Counted from the first letter of the stretch, positions 46,383 to 56,243 are shown. The stretch: DNA of 64,000 nucleotides from Kitasatospora sp. MAP5-34 (GCF_029894335.1 NZ_JARXZC010000015.1:1-64000); one strand, 5' to 3'. Program-made: numbers and translations. Notes: generated by a model not told the origin, from the sequence alone.

Positions 46383-47117
46383 ATGCCCACGGATTCCACG
46401 ACTGTGCACAGCCGTAGGGAGCGCGTCAGGGCGGCCACGGTGGAGGAGATCAAGCAGACGGCGCTGACGCTGATGCGGGAGTCCGGCACCGCCGAGGTGC
46501 GCTTCACCGACATCGCCCGGCTGATGGGCATCACGGCCCCGGCGCTGTACCGGTACTTCGCCGACCGCGACGAGCTGCTCACCGCCCTGGTGGCCGACTC
46601 CTTCGACAGCCTGGCCGCCGCACTGGCCGGCGCCCAGGAGTCGGTACCCGCCGACGACCTGGGCGGCCGGTTCCTGGCCATCTGCTCGGCCTACCGCTCC
46701 TGGGCACTCGGCGATCCGCAGCGCTTCGCGCTGATCTTCGGAGTACCCGTCCCCAGCTACCAGGCCCCGCCGGACGGCCCGACCGCCGAGGCCGGACAGC
46801 GGGCCCTGGACCACCTCGCGGCCCTGGTCACCGACACCGCGCGGCTCGGACGCCTCGGCCCCCCGCTGGTCGCCCCTGCCGCCCCGGCCGTCCCGGCGGC
46901 AGCGGGCACCCTGGCGGAGAAGACGGAGCACTGCGCCGACGGCCTGGCCCCGGAGATCTACCAGGTCCTGCTGCTCACCTGGTCGACGCTGCACGGCTTC
47001 GTGTCACTCGAGGTGTACGGCCACTTCAACTGGCTGGACGCCACCACCCTCGACCACCTGTTCACCACCCAGGTACGCGCGGCTGCCCTCGTCGCGGGCC
47101 TGGTCCAGCCGGCCTGA
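46383..47117 (+). CDS. TetR-family transcriptional repressor
   Basis: The protein has 244 residues. The N-terminal helix-turn-helix lies in ARLMGITAPALYRYFADRDE (residues about 42-61). A ligand-binding helical domain of the TetR_C13-like type follows, with AICSAYRSWALGDPQRFALI. It is transcribed away from the MMPL exporter gene, with the 15-bp palindrome at 46297 between them, and most likely represses both. Its 3' end converges on the PP2C gene with a shared hairpin. Confidence 0.92.
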   Translation: MPTDSTTVHSRRERVRAATVEEIKQTALTLMRESGTAEVRFTDIARLMGITAPALYRYFADRDELLTALVADSFDSLAAALAGAQESVPADDLGGRFLAICSAYRSWALGDPQRFALIFGVPVPSYQAPPDGPTAEAGQRALDHLAALVTDTARLGRLGPPLVAPAAPAVPAAAGTLAEKTEHCADGLAPEIYQVLLLTWSTLHGFVSLEVYGHFNWLDATTLDHLFTTQVRAAALVAGLVQPA

Positions 47118-47124
47118 CCCTGGG

Positions 47125-47166
47125 CGGCCTGACCCGGTGGCGCGCGAACGCCCCCGGGTCAGGCCG
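47125..47166. terminator. Bidirectional terminator between tetR and PP2C genes
   Basis: Perfect 13-bp arms (cggcctgacccgg 47125-47137 / ccgggtcaggccg 47154-47166) enclose 16 nt. The right arm includes the PP2C stop codon. Confidence 0.8.
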
Positions 47167-48262
47167 AAACGCGGCGGAGCGCGATCAGCACCGCGTCGTC
47201 CCGCAGCGGGCCGCCGACCCACGCGCGCAGATCGCGGCGGAGGTGGTGCAGCAGGGCCTCGGGCCCCGCGCCCGGCCAGAGCACCACCCGGTCGGCGAGC
47301 GGGTAGAACGCGCGCTCGGCGTTTCTGGCCTCGGTGATGCCGTCGGTGTGCAGCAGCAGGGTGTCGCCGGGCTCGAAGGCGAAGGTGTCCGTGTAGTAGA
47401 CGATGTTGGGGATGCCGCACATGCCCAGCGGCGGCGCGGGCCGGGTGGCGTGCAGCGTGCGGACCTGGCCGCCGCGCAGCAGAAGCGGCGGGGGATGTCC
47501 GCAGTTGGTGATCCGGATGACGGGTTCCAGGTCGGGCACGTCCAGCAGGAGGGTCGTGACGAAGTGCTCCCGGAGCTCCTCGTCGGTGTCGGCCAGCTCG
47601 GCCAGGTTGCGGCAGAAGCTGGCTTCCAGGCCGACGGCCAGGTCGACCAGGCCGGCGTGGTGGTGGGCCAGCTCGCGGAAGGCGCCGAGCACGAGCGCGG
47701 CGTCGCCGATGGCTGGTAGTCCCTTCCCACGGACGTCGCCGATGAGCAGCCGGGTGCCGGAGCCGGTCCGGGCGGCCGCGTAGAGGTCGCCGCCGACGAG
47801 GGCCTCGTCCTCGGCGGCCAGGTAGGTGGTGGCCACCCGGAGCGGGCCCAGCCGGTTCGGCAGGGGGCGGAGCAGCACCTGCTGCACCGCCTCCGAGACC
47901 GTCCGCACCTGCGCGAGCTCGCGGCCGCGCCGCTCCCGTACCCGGCAGTAGAAGACGATGACCGCCGAGACCACCAGCAGCGCGGCGATCTGCGTCTCGT
48001 GGTTCGCCGTCCCCAGGCCGCCGTGCAGCGTCCCGATCACCACCTGCGCCGCCACCGCCGCCGCACCGATCAGCGCGGTGAGCCGGGAGCCGGCGAACGA
48101 GGCGGTGATGGCGGGGGCGACCACCAGCAGCGGGCCGAGGTGGATGTCGGACGGGGAGGAGATGTCGGCGATGGAGATCAGCACGATGAACGCCAGCGGG
48201 AGCAGCACCAGGAGATGCCCCGTCTTCCATGACTCCCGCAGGTCCGCCAGCGCCCGTCTCAT
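47159..48262 (-). CDS. Membrane PP2C-type phosphatase (SpoIIE domain)
   Basis: The protein has 367 residues; ATG 48262 follows GGGAG. Three or four membrane helices (about residues 15-115) precede a cytoplasmic SpoIIE/RsbU-like phosphatase domain with EALVGGDLYAAARTGSGTRL, IGDVRGKGLPA, TNCGHPPPLLL, LLLHTDGITEARN and LRDDAVLIAL carrying the metal-binding Asp residues. Such enzymes dephosphorylate anti-anti-sigma factors and release stress or developmental sigma factors. No sensor PAS/GAF domain is present, so the membrane part may sense the signal. Streptomycetes have dozens of these. Confidence 0.92.
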   Translation of the reverse strand: MRRALADLRESWKTGHLLVLLPLAFIVLISIADISSPSDIHLGPLLVVAPAITASFAGSRLTALIGAAAVAAQVVIGTLHGGLGTANHETQIAALLVVSAVIVFYCRVRERRGRELAQVRTVSEAVQQVLLRPLPNRLGPLRVATTYLAAEDEALVGGDLYAAARTGSGTRLLIGDVRGKGLPAIGDAALVLGAFRELAHHHAGLVDLAVGLEASFCRNLAELADTDEELREHFVTTLLLDVPDLEPVIRITNCGHPPPLLLRGGQVRTLHATRPAPPLGMCGIPNIVYYTDTFAFEPGDTLLLHTDGITEARNAERAFYPLADRVVLWPGAGPEALLHHLRRDLRAWVGGPLRDDAVLIALRRVSA

Positions 48263-48334
48263 ACCCACGTCTCCCACCTTGCACCGTCCGCCGCTCCCCC
48301 ACACCCGGACCTGGTGTGGGGCGGGCAGCGACGG

Positions 48335-49441
48335 TCAGCCGGTGGCCCGCAGGAAGACCGGGTTGGTCATCGCCGCCATCGGTCCCCAGGGCAGGGCCGG
48401 GCCCGTCGAGTTGCCGTGGCCCGGTGTGCCGTCCGGGTCGGGGTGCCGGACCTCGGCGCGGACGTAGGAGGCGAGCGAGGCGGTGGCCCGCCAGGTCACC
48501 GTGCCGGAGCCCGAGGCGGGCAGCGACTCCTGGTGCGTCTGCCCCTCGTCGGTGATGAACCGGACGGTGCCGCCGGGGACCCCGGCGACCGTCAGCCGGA
48601 CGTCGGCGAAGGCGTCCGCCGGGACGGTCAGCGTCTGCCCGATCCCGGCCTGCCGACCGTGACCGGTGACGGCGAAGTCGAGCTGCACGGCGGCGGACTC
48701 GGCGAGCCAGCTGCGGCCGGCCCGCAGTCCGTCGAGGATGTCGTCCCTGGTCAGATCGGCTGCCAGCACCACGTTGTGCGGAGCGCCGATGACCTGCGGC
48801 ACGCTGTGCGCGTCGCTGTTGCCGACTGCGGGCAGCCACGGACGGCCGTGGCGCAGGGCGTCGCCGAGCATCGCGTCCCAGGTGTCCACGGCCGACTCGT
48901 CGTCGTAGGTCCAGGGTCCGTTCCAGATCTCCACCGCGTCCGCGTCCTGGTACCCGAACTTCCACTGACAGGCCACGTACGGGCAGTACGGGTGCGCGGG
49001 CACGACCAGGCCGCCCGAGCGGTGCACCTGGCGTACGAAGCGCGCGTACGCCTCGTCGCGCGAGCGGTACCGCCAGTCGACCCACTCGCCGGGCGGGAGG
49101 CCGAGGGCGAGCCAGTGGCCGTTGCGGGTGGTGATCTCCTCGCCCGTGATAATCAACAGGTCGGGCCCGGCGTAGTTGCCCCAGGCGCCGTGCGAGGCGG
49201 GGGTGTTGTGGTCGGTGGAGACCATGAAGTCCAGGCCCGCCGCCCGCGCACCGGCGGCCACCTCCTCGGGCAGGCGGCGGCCGTCCGAGTAGACGGTGTG
49301 CAGGTGGCAGTCGCCCCGGTACCAGGCCCGGCCTCGGCCCCGGGCCCGCTCCGGCGGGCAGTTCGGGGTGAAGCCCGGCCCCGGGTCGCCGAAGTGCAGC
49401 GTGACGTCGACGGTCCGGTTGTCGCGGTGCGTCGCGCCCTC
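48335..49441 (-). pseudogene. 5'-truncated PHP metallohydrolase (CehA/McbA type)
   Basis: The frame opens right after an in-frame TGA (49442-49444) already inside the protein. It encodes WYRGDCHLHTVYSDG (the first metal-binding His cluster), then VSTDHNTPASHG, the Glu in ITGEEITTRNGHW, PAHPYCPY and VGNSDAHS. All PHP metal motifs are therefore present, but the first 100-150 residues usual in the family are missing. No ATG, GTG or TTG occurs before GTG 49261, and starting there would delete the first His motif. The 3' half is clean. This is either a recently truncated gene or one using a non-standard start. Confidence 0.78.
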
Positions 49442-49708
49442 TCAGACTCCGGCGCGCCGGGCCGTCCCGGCAAGACCGCACGAGCCCGCTGACTGCCCCA
49501 AGTAGCCTTTATTGTCCGGGAGTTCACGTCGATATGATCGACAGTCAAGCGTACGCTCAACGCATAGCCACGCCGGGCCCGGCCGCGCCGCGCCGGGATC
49601 ACGCCGGAGTGTCCGTCCCTGCGGCCCACTCGCCCCTGGTGCACCCTGGACCTCTGGTGCACCCTGGACAGGGACACACCGAGCGAACGGACGGGGGCGA
49701 CCGGACCC

Positions 49709-50896
49709 ATGGGTCTGACCAGCCACAAGGTGCTGGCACTGTCGATAGTGATCACCGCGCTGACGGTGCTCGGCACCGTGTGGATCTGGCCCCGGCTGGC
49801 GTACCGCAGCTGGCCGGCGGTGTTCGCCAGGCTCGGCACCATCGTGGTCACCCAGCTCGCCGTGCTCTGCACGATCGGCCTGCTGGTCAACAACTCGTTC
49901 GTGTTCTACAGCAGCTGGTCCGACCTGCTGGGTACGGGCAACCAGGGTCCGGTCAACCTCCAGGGCGCGGTCGGCGCCGGCCCGAGCGCCGCCCCCGGCA
50001 CCGGTCCGAGCCCCGGCACCTCCACGGCGAAGCCGGTCACTCCCGCCGGGGTGCAGACACTCGGCACCGAGACCGTACCGGGCACGGGCAGCGCCGGCCA
50101 GGACCCGGTCAAGGTCGGCGCGCTGCAGCGGGTGCGGATCCCCGGGGCGCTGAGCAAACTCTCCACGGACGGCTACGTCTACCTTCCGCCGCAGTACTTC
50201 CAGCCCGCGTACCGGGCGACGAAGTTCCCCGCGATCGCCGTGCTGACCGGCTTCCCCGGTGACGCCAAGAACCTGGTCACCAAGCTGGACTACCCGTCCA
50301 TCGAGCTCCAACTGATCAACCAGGGCCGGATGAGACCGGTGGTCCAGATCCTGATGCGGCCCTCCCCCTCGATGCCCAGGGACAGCGAGTGCGAGGACAT
50401 CCCGGGCGGCCCGCAGGCCCGTACCTACTTCACCCAGGACGTTCCGCAGGACGTCCAGGCGTCGTACCGCGTCCTCGGCGGCGCCGGGAGCTGGGGTGCG
50501 GCGGGCGACTCCACCGGGGGCTACTGCGCGCTGAAGTTCGCCATGACCGACCCCACCGTCTTCACCACGGCCGCCTCGCTCTCCGGCTACTTCAAGGCGG
50601 CCGAGGACTTCACCACCGGCGACCTCTTCGGCGGCAGCCAGCAGCGCCGCAACGAGGCCGACCTGAACTGGCGGCTCGCCAACCTCCCGCCGCCACCGGT
50701 CTCGGTCATGCTGGCCAACAGCAAGTCGGACGGCACCTCGTACGCCGACTCCCAGCCCTTCGCCGCCGCCGTGCACCCCCCGATGACGGTCGCCCAGGCG
50801 ACGGTCGACTCCGGCGGCCACAACTTCACCACCTGGGTCAGACTGCTGCCCGCCTGCCTCGAGTGGCTCAGCACCCACCTCACCAACCCGGCCTGA
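49709..50896 (+). CDS. Membrane-anchored esterase, Ag85/esterase-D-like alpha/beta hydrolase
   Basis: The protein has 395 residues. Two N-terminal membrane helices (about 8-27 and 42-62) place the enzyme outside. A Gly/Pro/Thr-rich linker of about 60 residues follows. The hydrolase domain has GDSTGGYCALKFAM with the nucleophile Ser, and a final DSGGHNFTTWVRLLP with the catalytic His. This layout matches the putative-esterase family related to mycolyltransferases, common in actinomycetes and often without mycolates. The substrate is unknown. The ribosome site is weak. Confidence 0.88.
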   Translation: MGLTSHKVLALSIVITALTVLGTVWIWPRLAYRSWPAVFARLGTIVVTQLAVLCTIGLLVNNSFVFYSSWSDLLGTGNQGPVNLQGAVGAGPSAAPGTGPSPGTSTAKPVTPAGVQTLGTETVPGTGSAGQDPVKVGALQRVRIPGALSKLSTDGYVYLPPQYFQPAYRATKFPAIAVLTGFPGDAKNLVTKLDYPSIELQLINQGRMRPVVQILMRPSPSMPRDSECEDIPGGPQARTYFTQDVPQDVQASYRVLGGAGSWGAAGDSTGGYCALKFAMTDPTVFTTAASLSGYFKAAEDFTTGDLFGGSQQRRNEADLNWRLANLPPPPVSVMLANSKSDGTSYADSQPFAAAVHPPMTVAQATVDSGGHNFTTWVRLLPACLEWLSTHLTNPA

Positions 50897-50994
50897 GGCT
50901 TACCCAGTACGAACCGGCACGTCCGATGATCACCGATCGGTCACGAATGCGGAGTACCCGCCCTGCGCACCGGGCCGGGTGGAAGGCTGGGGGC

Positions 50995-51960
50995 ATGGAC
51001 GCAAGACGGGCCCTGGTGGTCGGCGGGACAGGGTTCATCGGGCGGTACGTGGTGGCGGAGTTGCTCCAACGTGGCTACCGCGTCTCCGTGTTGAGCCGCA
51101 GATGCTTTGTCGAGGATGCCACGCACGAGCTGGTCCGGGGGGACACGGAGCAGCTGGACGAGGACGGGTGGGCCGAGCTGCTGGCGGGCCATGACGCCGT
51201 GGTCTTCGCGGCCGGCCGGGACGACCGTACGGTGCCGCCCGCGCCTGCGGCGCCGTACTTCCACCAGGGCAACGTGGCGCCGGTGGAGCGACTCGCGGCG
51301 GCGGCGCGGCGGATGGGGTGCCGCAGCCTGGTGGTGCTCGGCTCGTACTTCACGGCCATCGACCGGCAGCGCCCGCAGTTGGCGCTCGCCAACCGGCATC
51401 CGTACATCCGGAGCCGGGTCGAGCAGGCGGCGGCCGCCCGCCGGGCGGCCGGGCCGGAGCTGCCGGTCGCCGTGCTGGAGATCCCCTTCGTGTTCGGCGC
51501 CTCGCCGGGCCGGCCTTCGCTGTGGGCGCCGGCCGGGCCGCTGCTGCGCTCCCGGCTGCCGCTGTTCGCGCCTCCCGGCGGGACGGCCGTCGTACCGGTA
51601 CGGGCGGTGGCGCAGGCTGCCGCCGGGGCGGTGGAGCGCCGCGCGGCCGGTGACTACCCGGTGGCGGCGGAGAACCTGGGCTGGGCGCAGCTGGTGGAAC
51701 GCATGGCCCTCGCGGCGGGCCGTCCTGGCCCGGTACGGGTCCACTCGATGCCGGCGTCCGTGTTGCACGCGGCCATGCGCGGCGTGGGCGTGAAGCACCG
51801 CCTCCGGCGGCTCGAGCCCGGGCTGTCGGCCCGGCTGGTCGGTCCGCTGCTCACGTCGGACCTGTTCCTCGACCCTTCGGTGTGCCGCGACGAACTCGGC
51901 GTCGTCGCGGGCGGTTCGGACGAGCTGGACGAGGCGATCCGAGACTCCTTCTCGACCTGA
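50995..51960 (+). CDS. NAD(P)-dependent epimerase/dehydratase family protein
   Basis: The protein has 321 residues. ATG 50995 follows GGAAGG. It has Rossmann glycine motif ALVVGGTGFIGRYVVAELLQ at the start, VVFAAGRDDR, and an extended-SDR layout. The Tyr/Lys catalytic pair is not in the canonical YxxxK form (HPYIRSRVEQ occupies the place), so it may bind nucleotide without classic SDR chemistry. The reaction is unknown. It lies 98 bp after the esterase. Confidence 0.86.
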   Translation: MDARRALVVGGTGFIGRYVVAELLQRGYRVSVLSRRCFVEDATHELVRGDTEQLDEDGWAELLAGHDAVVFAAGRDDRTVPPAPAAPYFHQGNVAPVERLAAAARRMGCRSLVVLGSYFTAIDRQRPQLALANRHPYIRSRVEQAAAARRAAGPELPVAVLEIPFVFGASPGRPSLWAPAGPLLRSRLPLFAPPGGTAVVPVRAVAQAAAGAVERRAAGDYPVAAENLGWAQLVERMALAAGRPGPVRVHSMPASVLHAAMRGVGVKHRLRRLEPGLSARLVGPLLTSDLFLDPSVCRDELGVVAGGSDELDEAIRDSFST

Positions 51961-52097
51961 GCGCCTGCCGGGTGTCCAGCACGCACCTCGCCGAGCCGGC
52001 CCGGCGGGTGCGGTATGACTAGTTTCCGTTCGAGTTTCCCGGCGGACCGGAGTGAGCAGATCGGGGTGACATCCGGCACCCACCAGGAGTTTCGTCC

Positions 52098-53519
52098 ATG
52101 GACAGCATCGCTCATCCCGGCACGGACCCCGAACCGCTGTTCCGGCGCGGCCTCAGCGAATGGCGCATCGGGCTCGTCGCTTGGCGGCTGCTGGTGCTGC
52201 AGACCTCGCACCCGGTCGTCGCCGCAGGCATGGCCGAGCACTCCACGTACCGCGCGCACCCCTGGCGCAGGGTGGAGCACACGATGGCGAGCGGCCGGCG
52301 GCTGGTCTTCGCCGACCAGGAGACGCTGCGGCGGGAGATCGCCCGGCTGAACCGGGCACACCAGCGGATCAGCGGCACCGACCGGGACGGCCGCGCGTAC
52401 TCGGCCGAGGACCCGGTGACCCGGGCCTGGGTCCTGATCACGCTGTACGAATCGGTGGTGGCGATGCGGGAACTGTCCGGCAACCCGTACACCCCGCAGG
52501 AGTTGGAGCGGCTCTACGCCGATTTCGGCCCGATCCTCACGGAGTTCGGGCTGCCACCGGGCGTGCTGCCGGCTACCGCCGCCGACGTCCCTGGATACAT
52601 CGACAAGATCGTGCGTGAGCAGCTGGAGTTCGGCCCGGAGGTGCGCTACCTGCTGTACGACATGCTCCGCGAGGCTCCCCGGCCGCGACGGCTGCGCCTG
52701 CTCGGCCCGCTCTGGCCCGTACTGCGGGCCGTGGTCGCCTCGGTGCTGACCTCGCTGACCCTCGCGGATCTGCCGCCCGCGTACCGGGAGCGGTTCGGGC
52801 TGCGCAGGACGTGGCGGAGCGCGCTGCTCTCCCGGGTGCTGCACCACGGACTGCGCCGGCTCATGACGCGGCTGCCGGACCGCTGGCGCTACCGGTCGGC
52901 CGGCGCCCCGGCTGCGGTGCCCGTGCCGGTGGCGGCGGGGAAGGTCCGCGTGCCGGCGCCCCGGCGCGGTCGGCAGCAGCGGCGTGACGCGCGCAGGCCC
53001 AAGCTCGGGCAGTTCTTCAGCCTGGTCCTCGACCAGACCGGCGAGGGTTACATCGACGCCAACGACCTGCAGGCGATGGCACAGAACGTCTGCTGGCAGC
53101 TGGAGCTCACCGACGGCGGCGAGGCGGAGGTCTACGCGGCGTTCGCCACCTGGTGGGAGCAGCTCCGCACCACCATGGACACCGACGGGGACGGCCGGGT
53201 CAGCCGGGAGGAGTTCGTGACCGCCACCGTGGCCCACTGCGACCGCGACCCGGCCTACCTCGAACGCGGCCTCCAGGTCGCGGTACGGGCGGTCTTCCGG
53301 GCGGCGGACACCGACGGCAACGGCTTCCTCGACGCGGACGAGTACCGCGTGCTCTTCGGCTCCCGCGTCCACCCGGCCGAACTCTCGCACGGCTTCCGCC
53401 AGTTGGACCTGGACGGGGACGGCTGGGTTACCGAGGAGGAATTCGTCCGAGGGTTCACCGAATTCTTCACGGCGCGCAGCGGCCTGGCCGCCGGCAGCCA
53501 GCTACTGGGATGCCCCTGA
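52098..53519 (+). CDS. DUF2236 (MpaB/rubber-oxygenase-like) fused to four EF-hands
   Basis: The protein has 473 residues. ATG 52098 follows CAGGAG. Residues about 15-280 form a DUF2236 helical domain, with LVLQTSHPVVAAGMAEHSTY, HPWRRVEHT and DPVTRAWVLITLYES as the heme-associated conserved spots of latex-clearing/MpaB enzymes. A basic linker follows. Residues about 300-460 hold four EF-hands: DQTGEGYIDAND (about 312), DTDGDGRVSREE (about 360), DTDGNGFLDADE (about 403) and DLDGDGWVTEEE (about 436). The C-terminal part looks like a stand-alone calerythrin-type protein, so this is a fusion linking a putative oxygenase to calcium. No signal peptide is seen. Confidence 0.88.
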   Translation: MDSIAHPGTDPEPLFRRGLSEWRIGLVAWRLLVLQTSHPVVAAGMAEHSTYRAHPWRRVEHTMASGRRLVFADQETLRREIARLNRAHQRISGTDRDGRAYSAEDPVTRAWVLITLYESVVAMRELSGNPYTPQELERLYADFGPILTEFGLPPGVLPATAADVPGYIDKIVREQLEFGPEVRYLLYDMLREAPRPRRLRLLGPLWPVLRAVVASVLTSLTLADLPPAYRERFGLRRTWRSALLSRVLHHGLRRLMTRLPDRWRYRSAGAPAAVPVPVAAGKVRVPAPRRGRQQRRDARRPKLGQFFSLVLDQTGEGYIDANDLQAMAQNVCWQLELTDGGEAEVYAAFATWWEQLRTTMDTDGDGRVSREEFVTATVAHCDRDPAYLERGLQVAVRAVFRAADTDGNGFLDADEYRVLFGSRVHPAELSHGFRQLDLDGDGWVTEEEFVRGFTEFFTARSGLAAGSQLLGCP

Positions 53520-53745
53520 GCCCTGGGCGCCGCTGGGCGGAGGCGGGCTGTCCACCGGCCGCGCCCGGCGGGACCAACCCCGTCTCGCAGGCGAGAACCA
53601 ACGCGAATCTCCGGGATGGCCCCTGGATTCGGTGATCATTAAATCGCGAGCGGTGATTTTCGCGGAATAATTCAGCACTTCCCCGTGGTTAATTAATGTG
53701 AAATGATCGGATCCCGAATATTTCTTCTCTATCTGCTGAGGCACT
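53520..53745 (+). promoter_or_regulatory. AT-rich leader of the SCO5918-like gene
   Basis: Bases 53630-53745 are far richer in A+T than anything nearby and include TTAATTAA (53689-53696). GAGG lies 7 bases before ATG 53746. Cold-shock-associated genes often have such leaders. No canonical -35/-10 pair is obvious. Confidence 0.45.
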
Positions 53746-54045
53746 ATGCGCTGCATCATCGCGGGCTACTCATTCGACCTCATCATGAGCGAGGTGCAGC
53801 TGCTGATGAAGGGCCGCCAGCCCGAGGCGATCACGGGTGAGTCGGTTCGGATCGGCCGTCGCGTGTATCCCGTCAAGCAGGTCGGCGAGGCGATCACCCG
53901 GCAGGACCGCCGTGACTTCAGCTCCCAGGACGTGACACGCGCGCTGGTGCGCCTCGGCTTCACCTGCGACGCGGCTCCGGCCCCCGCCACCGCCGGTCCG
54001 GCGGACTCGGCTCCGACGCAGCCGGACAGCCTCGTCCTCGGCTGA
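53746..54045 (+). CDS. SCO5918-family small protein
   Basis: The protein has 99 residues and starts MRCIIAGYSFDLIMSEVQLL, with GESVRIGRRVYPVKQVGEAI and ITRQDRRDFSSQDVTRAL. It matches, from memory, the streptomycete SCO5918 family, which in S. coelicolor lies close to a DEAD-box helicase (SCO5920) and a cold-shock protein (SCO5921), both of which occur 3-5 kb downstream here. The function is unknown; the context suggests cold or RNA-structure stress. The last 25 residues are a Pro/Ala/Thr tail. Confidence 0.8.
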   Translation: MRCIIAGYSFDLIMSEVQLLMKGRQPEAITGESVRIGRRVYPVKQVGEAITRQDRRDFSSQDVTRALVRLGFTCDAAPAPATAGPADSAPTQPDSLVLG

Positions 54046-54072
54046 CGTCCACACCTTCGCGTTCGGACGGCC

Positions 54073-54113
54073 GCCGCCGGGCCGGGAGAGGTCCGGCGGC
54101 TGCCTCGCCTTTT
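54073..54113 (+). terminator. Terminator after the SCO5918-like gene
   Basis: An 11-bp stem with one G-T pair (gccgccgggcc / ggtccggcggc) has a 6-nt loop; TTTT follows nine bases later, before the convergent esterase gene. Confidence 0.7.
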
Positions 54114-54127
54114 GCCGCCCCCCGGCG

Positions 54128-55459
54128 TCACTGCGGCTTCCAGTGCGAGAACACCTCCTGGACGTCGTGCGGGGAGTGGGCGAGCGCGGCGGGGTCGGGT
54201 TCGGCCGCCGTGACGTGGGAGAGGTGCACGATGACGTCGTAGGCGTCCAGCGGGCTCACCTCGGAGTAGAAGGTGCCGATGCCCGCGCGCTGTCGGGAGG
54301 CGGCCCGAACGGCTTCGGTGTCGGCTGGTGACAGCCGCCGCAGGTCGGTCGCGAAGGGTCCGTCGTGGCTGGCGGCCATGAGCGCGTCGAGGCTGCCGGG
54401 CTGGGGTGGGTCCAGGTGCTTGAAGAGTGTGCCGGTATAGAAGTCGGCCCCGGTGTTGAGGATCTCGCCGGTCCCCGAGGTCGTACCGATGACCAGGTAG
54501 TCCGGACCGAGCCGGTCGGCGAGGTGCATGCCCATCGGCGTCATCGGGGCCGTCCCGGGAATCGCACCGGGCCAGCGCTGGATGTGGCCGTTGTGGGCGG
54601 CGAGGACGATCCGGTCCTCCCTGCCCAGGATCCACTCGACCGTGTCCGCGATCGTGGCGTCGCGGTTGAACATCATCCCCTGCCGGTCGCCGCGAACCAT
54701 CTCACGGCTGAACGTGTCGAGGGCGACCGTGACGCGGAGCGAAACCAGCGCGTGCTCGTAGGCGTCGAGCGTGGTCCGTCGAAGGTAGCTGAGGCGCCGG
54801 CCCGCCATGCGTGCCGTCAGCTCGGCAAGGCTCGCCGTCAGCGCGTCCCTGCGCTCGGGCGCGAGCTCCCCATAGGCGGCGATGGCCGCGGGCGCGGAGA
54901 ACGCCGAGGCCGCAGCACAGGCGGAGGCCGTCTCCCGGACGCCCGGATCGACCTGGAACTCGGGATCGGCCTGCGCGAGGTAGGCGAGTACGACGTCCAG
55001 GCCGGGCAGCAGGGACACCATCGAGCCGGGCAGGTCGATCCCGTAGAAGCCGACGGGGTGTTCGGCGGTGCGATTGTGCCCCCGCATCCACTCCAGCTGG
55101 GCGCCCAGCTGCGTCCACAGCCCCATCAGCGACGTCAGGCCGTTGGCCATCACCCGACCAAGCTGGTCGCCACCGCCCCGGACCCAGCTGTCGACCTGCC
55201 GTCCCTCGACGAATCCGCTCTCCATCGCGTACGCACTGAAGCCGTGCCGTTCGACCAGGTGGCGCAGCAGGCGGTGGCGGAGCCGGTAGAACTCCCGGTT
55301 GTAGTGCGCGCTCTCGCCGATCGCCACCACCCGCGCCTGGCCGACCGCCTCGTCCAGCCATTCCAGGTCGTCCAGCGGCCCGGTCGGGTCCAGCGTGCGC
55401 AGCGGCACCACCGCCTCGTCACTCAGCCGAGCCGCCGCCGTCGAGGTGTTCGTGGTCAT
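54128..55459 (-). CDS. Erythromycin-esterase-family protein
   Basis: The protein has 443 residues. ATG 55459 follows GAGGGG. It has the family's His/Glu motifs [41 protein letters not shown] and [12 protein letters not shown]. Ere-type enzymes open macrolide lactones; many homologues, including those in sugar or succinoglycan contexts, have other substrates. A perfect palindrome separates it from the divergent regulator gene, so it is likely inducible. A resistance role is possible but unproven. Confidence 0.9.
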   Translation of the reverse strand: MTTNTSTAAARLSDEAVVPLRTLDPTGPLDDLEWLDEAVGQARVVAIGESAHYNREFYRLRHRLLRHLVERHGFSAYAMESGFVEGRQVDSWVRGGGDQLGRVMANGLTSLMGLWTQLGAQLEWMRGHNRTAEHPVGFYGIDLPGSMVSLLPGLDVVLAYLAQADPEFQVDPGVRETASACAAASAFSAPAAIAAYGELAPERRDALTASLAELTARMAGRRLSYLRRTTLDAYEHALVSLRVTVALDTFSREMVRGDRQGMMFNRDATIADTVEWILGREDRIVLAAHNGHIQRWPGAIPGTAPMTPMGMHLADRLGPDYLVIGTTSGTGEILNTGADFYTGTLFKHLDPPQPGSLDALMAASHDGPFATDLRRLSPADTEAVRAASRQRAGIGTFYSEVSPLDAYDVIVHLSHVTAAEPDPAALAHSPHDVQEVFSHWKPQ

Positions 55460-55478
55460 TCCCAGCCCCTCTCGTTCA

Positions 55479-55494
55479 TTCCCAACTTTGGGAA
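55479..55494. promoter_or_regulatory. Operator between esterase and HTH regulator genes
   Basis: TTCCCAACTTTGGGAA is a perfect 16-bp inverted repeat (7-bp arms). A degenerate second copy, CCAAATATGGGA (55500-55512), lies adjacent. Both fall in the 62-bp divergent gap and are the obvious binding sites for the regulator at 55522. Confidence 0.8.
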
Positions 55495-55521
55495 CAGTAC
55501 CAAATATGGGATCGTCGGGGT

Positions 55522-56091
55522 GTGGACACGCGAGACCTACTCCTGCATCCCGTACGACTGCGCATCGTGCACGCCATGTCCGGCGCACGTGCCCGCACCA
55601 CCTCCGAGCTGTGCGCCCGGCTGCCCGACATCCCCAAGACCACCGTGTACCGGCACGTCGCCCTGCTGGTCGAGGGCGCAGTGCTGGAGGTCGCCGAGGA
55701 GCAGCGCGTGCGCGGTGCCGTCGAACGCCACTACCGGCTGCGCCGGGACCGGGCGGCGATCGATGCCGACGCGGCCACGTCGATGTCCCTGGACGACCAC
55801 CGCCGTGGGTTCGCCGCCGCCATGGCCGCCCTGCTCACCGAGTTCAACGCCTATCTCGAACGGGACGGAGCCGACCCGGGCGCCGACTCGGTGGGCTACC
55901 GGCAGGGCACCCTCTGGCTCAACCCCGACGAACTCGCCGAGATGGTCGGCGCATTGCGCGAGGTCTTCACGTCAAGGGCGGCCAACAAGCCCTCGCCGGG
56001 CCGCAGCCCCCATCTGGTGAGCGCGATCTTCTTCCCGGGCGAGGAGTCACCGCAGCACAGGACCGACCAGCAGGCCGACCAACGCTCATGA
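55522..56091 (+). CDS. ArsR-like winged-helix regulator
   Basis: The protein has 189 residues. GTG 55522 begins [20 protein letters not shown], the opening of HTH_20/ArsR-type winged helices, with the recognition region [19 protein letters not shown] and wing. The C-terminal part resembles the helical half of streptomycete regulators that pair with transporters or hydrolases. It is divergent from the esterase gene across the palindrome at 55479 and likely represses it. There is little room for a leader, so the transcript may be near-leaderless. Confidence 0.9.
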   Translation: MDTRDLLLHPVRLRIVHAMSGARARTTSELCARLPDIPKTTVYRHVALLVEGAVLEVAEEQRVRGAVERHYRLRRDRAAIDADAATSMSLDDHRRGFAAAMAALLTEFNAYLERDGADPGADSVGYRQGTLWLNPDELAEMVGALREVFTSRAANKPSPGRSPHLVSAIFFPGEESPQHRTDQQADQRS

Positions 56092-56243
56092 CTCCACGTC
56101 AGCCGGGGACGGGCAGGACGGCGGGGCCTCCTGCACAGCTCGTGGGTGCGAAGCCGTCCGAGGCGGGGAGAGAGCGGTGCGCGGGTCTCGGCCGCCCCGC
56201 CGGGTACTGGTCGGGTGATCCGTCGGTATGCCAAGCTCTGCCC

